A stretch of 64,000 nucleotides of DNA. Source: Pseudorhodobacter antarcticus. GTDB lineage: Bacteria > Pseudomonadota > Alphaproteobacteria > Rhodobacterales > Rhodobacteraceae. Below, in pieces: positions 62,493 through 64,000 of the stretch; position 1 is the first letter of the stretch, and each line of letters starts with the position of its first letter. The stretch lies in the NCBI RefSeq assembly GCF_900110135.1, contig NZ_FOCO01000002.1, positions 1 to 64,000 on the forward strand. The letters are read 5' to 3'. The notes below the pieces were generated by a model that worked only from the letters and a program-made list of their open reading frames with translations, did no database searches and had not been told where the DNA came from. Both the position numbers and the translations under genes were made by a program.

Positions 62493-62951
62493 ATGACTTT
62501 GCGCGATCGACTGCAAGCGGCGCTGAAAGATGCGATGCGGGCCAAAGAGGTGGAGCGGCTGTCGACGCTGCGCCTGATCAATGCGGCCATCAAAGACCGT
62601 GAGATTGCGCTGCGGGGCACCGGGGCGGAGGAAGTGGTATCGGAGGCGGAGATCACGGCGATCTTGTCCAAGATGGTGAAGCAGCGCCAAGAAAGCGCGC
62701 GAATTTACGAGGAAGGCGGGCGGTTGGAGCTGGCCGAAAAGGAATTGGCCGAAATCAAAGTGATTGAGGAATATTTGCCGCGCCAATTGGCGGGCGCAGA
62801 GGTGGATGCAGCGATTGCAGCGGCGATTGCGGCAGCGGGTGCGGCGTCCATCCGTGATATGGGCAAGGTGATGGCAGTGCTGAAGGCCAAGCACACCGGA
62901 CAGATGGATTTTGGCGCGGTCGGGCCACGGGTGAAGGATATGTTAAATTGA
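62493..62951 (+). CDS. GatB/YqeY-domain protein
   Basis: 152 aa. The full YqeY fold is seen: TLRDRLQAALKDAMRAKEVERLSTLRLINAAIKDREIALR, VLSKMVKQRQESARIYEEGGRLELAEKE and the C-terminal DMGKVMAVLKAKHTGQMDFGAVGPRVKDML. YqeY proteins are related to the tRNA-binding tail of GatB, but their cellular role is not settled. Head-to-head with carA. The stop overlaps the start of the lipoprotein gene. Confidence 0.93.
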   Translation: MTLRDRLQAALKDAMRAKEVERLSTLRLINAAIKDREIALRGTGAEEVVSEAEITAILSKMVKQRQESARIYEEGGRLELAEKELAEIKVIEEYLPRQLAGAEVDAAIAAAIAAAGAASIRDMGKVMAVLKAKHTGQMDFGAVGPRVKDMLN

Positions 62952-63340
62952 GCGGTCGGATTGTTTTAGCGGCGGTGCTGGTGCTGTCGGGATGTGTGGC
63001 AAACAGCGTGGGGCAAGCGCTGTACCCCGGCGCGCAATCGTTTTCTTATGCGGCAGCGGCGACAGGTTCCACCAACACCTATGCTTGTGCGCCGACAGGG
63101 CCGGGTGGGGCGACCCCACAATTGCGCGCGCAGGCCATGCATCGGTTCTTTGAAACCGAAAGCGGCCGATTTGCCGATGCGCAGGTGGCGGAGATGATGA
63201 AAACCGCCGGCAGCGCGACCGAGGCGCAGATGCAGGCGGGCGGCGCGCGCCTGGATGCGGCGACGAATGCGTTTGCGGACCGGATGTTTAAAGAAGGCGA
63301 CACGCGGTTTAAATGTGTTTTGGCTGCGACTGACAGCTGA
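62948..63340 (+). CDS. Putative lipoprotein
   Basis: 130 aa. The start is a TTG at 62948 that overlaps the yqeY stop (TTGA); the product begins MSGRIVLAAVLVLSGCVANS, with a lipobox LSGC at residues 13-16 giving lipidation at Cys16. The mature domain is alanine-rich and helical (QLRAQAMHRFFETESGRFADAQVAEMM). No family recognised. Confidence 0.72.
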   Translation: MSGRIVLAAVLVLSGCVANSVGQALYPGAQSFSYAAAATGSTNTYACAPTGPGGATPQLRAQAMHRFFETESGRFADAQVAEMMKTAGSATEAQMQAGGARLDAATNAFADRMFKEGDTRFKCVLAATDS

Positions 63341-63357
63341 CGGTTTAGGCCGACAGG

Positions 63358-63870
63358 TTAGGCTGGCACGGTTTGCGCGTTGTGATCTCGCAGGGCTTGG
63401 CGCAATTCGCGGGCAAGGGTCACGCGTTCCTCCTCAGACAAAAACGCGCCCAGTTCCACCTCTCGGGGGCCGCCCGACAGGGTGATGTATTCCGGCACAG
63501 GCCCGCCCTTTGCGTGCAAATCGACGCGGACCCAATGGGGATTCGCCTCCCAAGTTTGTCGTTTGCCGTGGGGGCCTTGGCGGGTTAGGTGCAGTCGCGC
63601 ACCGTCAAATGTTAGGGTTTCCAGAATATCGCCGTCGCGGTAATTGCGGTCCAACGCCCAATACATGCCGCCAATCGCAATGACAAAAAACGGCAGCAAC
63701 CCCCACAGCACGGGCGACCCGAGAATGGCGAGCAGGGGCAGCGTGATCATAAGTGCTGTCACGCCGATAAACCCCACAAACCCGCGCTTTGGCAAGGATC
63801 GGTAGGGCCAAAGGTGCAGCGCCTTTGGTGCCTTTGCGGGCGTGTCGGTGGGGGTCCATTCATACGGCAT
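63358..63870 (-). CDS. DUF2244 membrane protein
   Basis: 170 aa with two transmembrane helices (about residues 31-51 and 53-70, GFIGVTALMITLPLLAI and LWGLLPFFVIAIGGMYWAL) and a soluble C-terminal domain containing RRQ-type segments and LSEEERVTLARELRQAL. This arrangement matches DUF2244, a family found near cytochrome oxidase genes in alphaproteobacteria. Function unknown. Confidence 0.85.
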   Translation of the reverse strand: MPYEWTPTDTPAKAPKALHLWPYRSLPKRGFVGFIGVTALMITLPLLAILGSPVLWGLLPFFVIAIGGMYWALDRNYRDGDILETLTFDGARLHLTRQGPHGKRQTWEANPHWVRVDLHAKGGPVPEYITLSGGPREVELGAFLSEEERVTLARELRQALRDHNAQTVPA

Positions 63871-63912
63871 GCCGGACAGATAGGGCGCGGATGGCAGGCT
63901 GGAAAGGGGAAA

Positions 63913-64000
63913 TTATGACCAGCCGTTCAACAAAAGCCACCCCGGTGCCCAAGCGGTTGCGATGCCGCAAAACAAGGTGAACCACGCGGTGGCGCGCTGG
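63913..64000 (-). CDS. C-terminal fragment of a small membrane protein (runs off the window)
   Basis: The minus strand reads QRATAWFTLFCGIATAWAPG and then WLLLNGWS before a TAA at 63913-63915. The hydrophobic composition and position 42 nt upstream of DUF2244 suggest the tail of a co-directional membrane protein. The N-terminus is outside the window. A 21-codon plus-strand ORF in the same place is considered a shadow. Confidence 0.45.
   Translation of the reverse strand, partial: QRATAWFTLFCGIATAWAPGWLLLNGWS

Noticed and set aside
63915-63980. 21-codon plus-strand ORF at the right edge
   Set aside because: Very short, basic, without a convincing ribosome site; the minus-strand hydrophobic reading is more plausible.

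Overview
The window is a GC-rich stretch of chromosome from an alphaproteobacterium, most likely a Rhodobacterales (Roseobacter/Rhodobacter group) member. The basis is gene content and order: a ctaC-ctaB-small ORF-ctaG-ctaE oxidase cluster, a small DUF6446-type gene wedged between glyQ and glyS, a SAM-II riboswitch in front of metZ, a TAXI-type TRAP transporter, FolE2 instead of FolE, and an FnrL-type box. No rRNA, tRNA, CRISPR array or prophage is visible. Apart from an IS5-like fragment at the left edge, the content is mostly core metabolism.

Layout. 1-264: right end of an IS5-family element, then a 47-nt perfect hairpin. 450-6272: tldD divergent from the cytochrome aa3 oxidase block (ctaC, ctaB, a 71-aa membrane protein, ctaG, ctaE, terminator, SURF1), with a perfect FnrL-type palindrome between the two arms. 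6285-11823: thrC, M16 peptidase, GNAT, metallo-beta-lactamase-fold protein and a D-2-hydroxyacid dehydrogenase-like flavoprotein. 12042-13453 (minus): apt and mtnP (purine/MTA salvage). 13632-14927: GNAT and EcsC-like genes. 14917-22748 (minus): TAXI-TRAP transporter, DUF1850, L-2-hydroxyglutarate oxidase and a DctB/DctD-type two-component system. 22896-27819 (minus): ptsP, lysC, purD. 27893-33719: xseA, a secreted small protein, an AlkB-like hydroxylase, ftsY, an EamA permease and yciB. 33896-37537: a membrane protein, SAM-II riboswitch-metZ, a SnoaL-like protein and folE2. 37701-40650: two tandem trkH genes. 40761-42593 (minus): a SPOR/peptidoglycan-binding protein with a catalytically degenerate trypsin-like domain. 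42786-51847: glyQ, DUF6446, glyS, a PPDK-like protein, a SleB-type hydrolase, folB, folP. 51844-56060: EamA, ilvC, two overlapping Lrp/AsnC regulators and a class V aminotransferase. 56069-64000: UbiH-type hydroxylase, small membrane protein, HAD nucleotidase, GntR regulator, membrane glycosyltransferase, carA, yqeY, lipoprotein, DUF2244 and a partial gene.

Functional links. The cta genes encode subunits II and III of aa3 oxidase plus heme O synthesis and Cu assembly; subunit I (ctaD) is not in the window. The TRAP-LhgO-DctBD block looks like a dicarboxylate or 2-hydroxyacid uptake and oxidation locus. metZ, lysC, thrC, ilvC and mtnP cover parts of aspartate-family, branched-chain and methionine metabolism; folE2, folB and folP cover folate.

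The most unusual signals are non-coding: (i) a dispersed 21-25 bp intergenic motif (CTTGGyyyAAATACCT and a TTTCTGTTT-AAATATCCC variant) mostly just after stop codons; (ii) an 11-bp inverted repeat that exactly buries the Shine-Dalgarno of a 79-aa membrane protein; (iii) a cluster of three DnaA-box-like 9-mers at 61043-61085; (iv) the SAM-II riboswitch, which also re-sets the metZ start codon. Protein-level oddities are a pseudo-protease, a DctD lacking a canonical GAFTGA loop, a GlyS with an insertion of about 87 residues, a FolB with a large unknown C-terminal half, and a PPDK-like protein with an altered N-terminal domain. All functional assignments are from reading motifs by eye; no database search was run.
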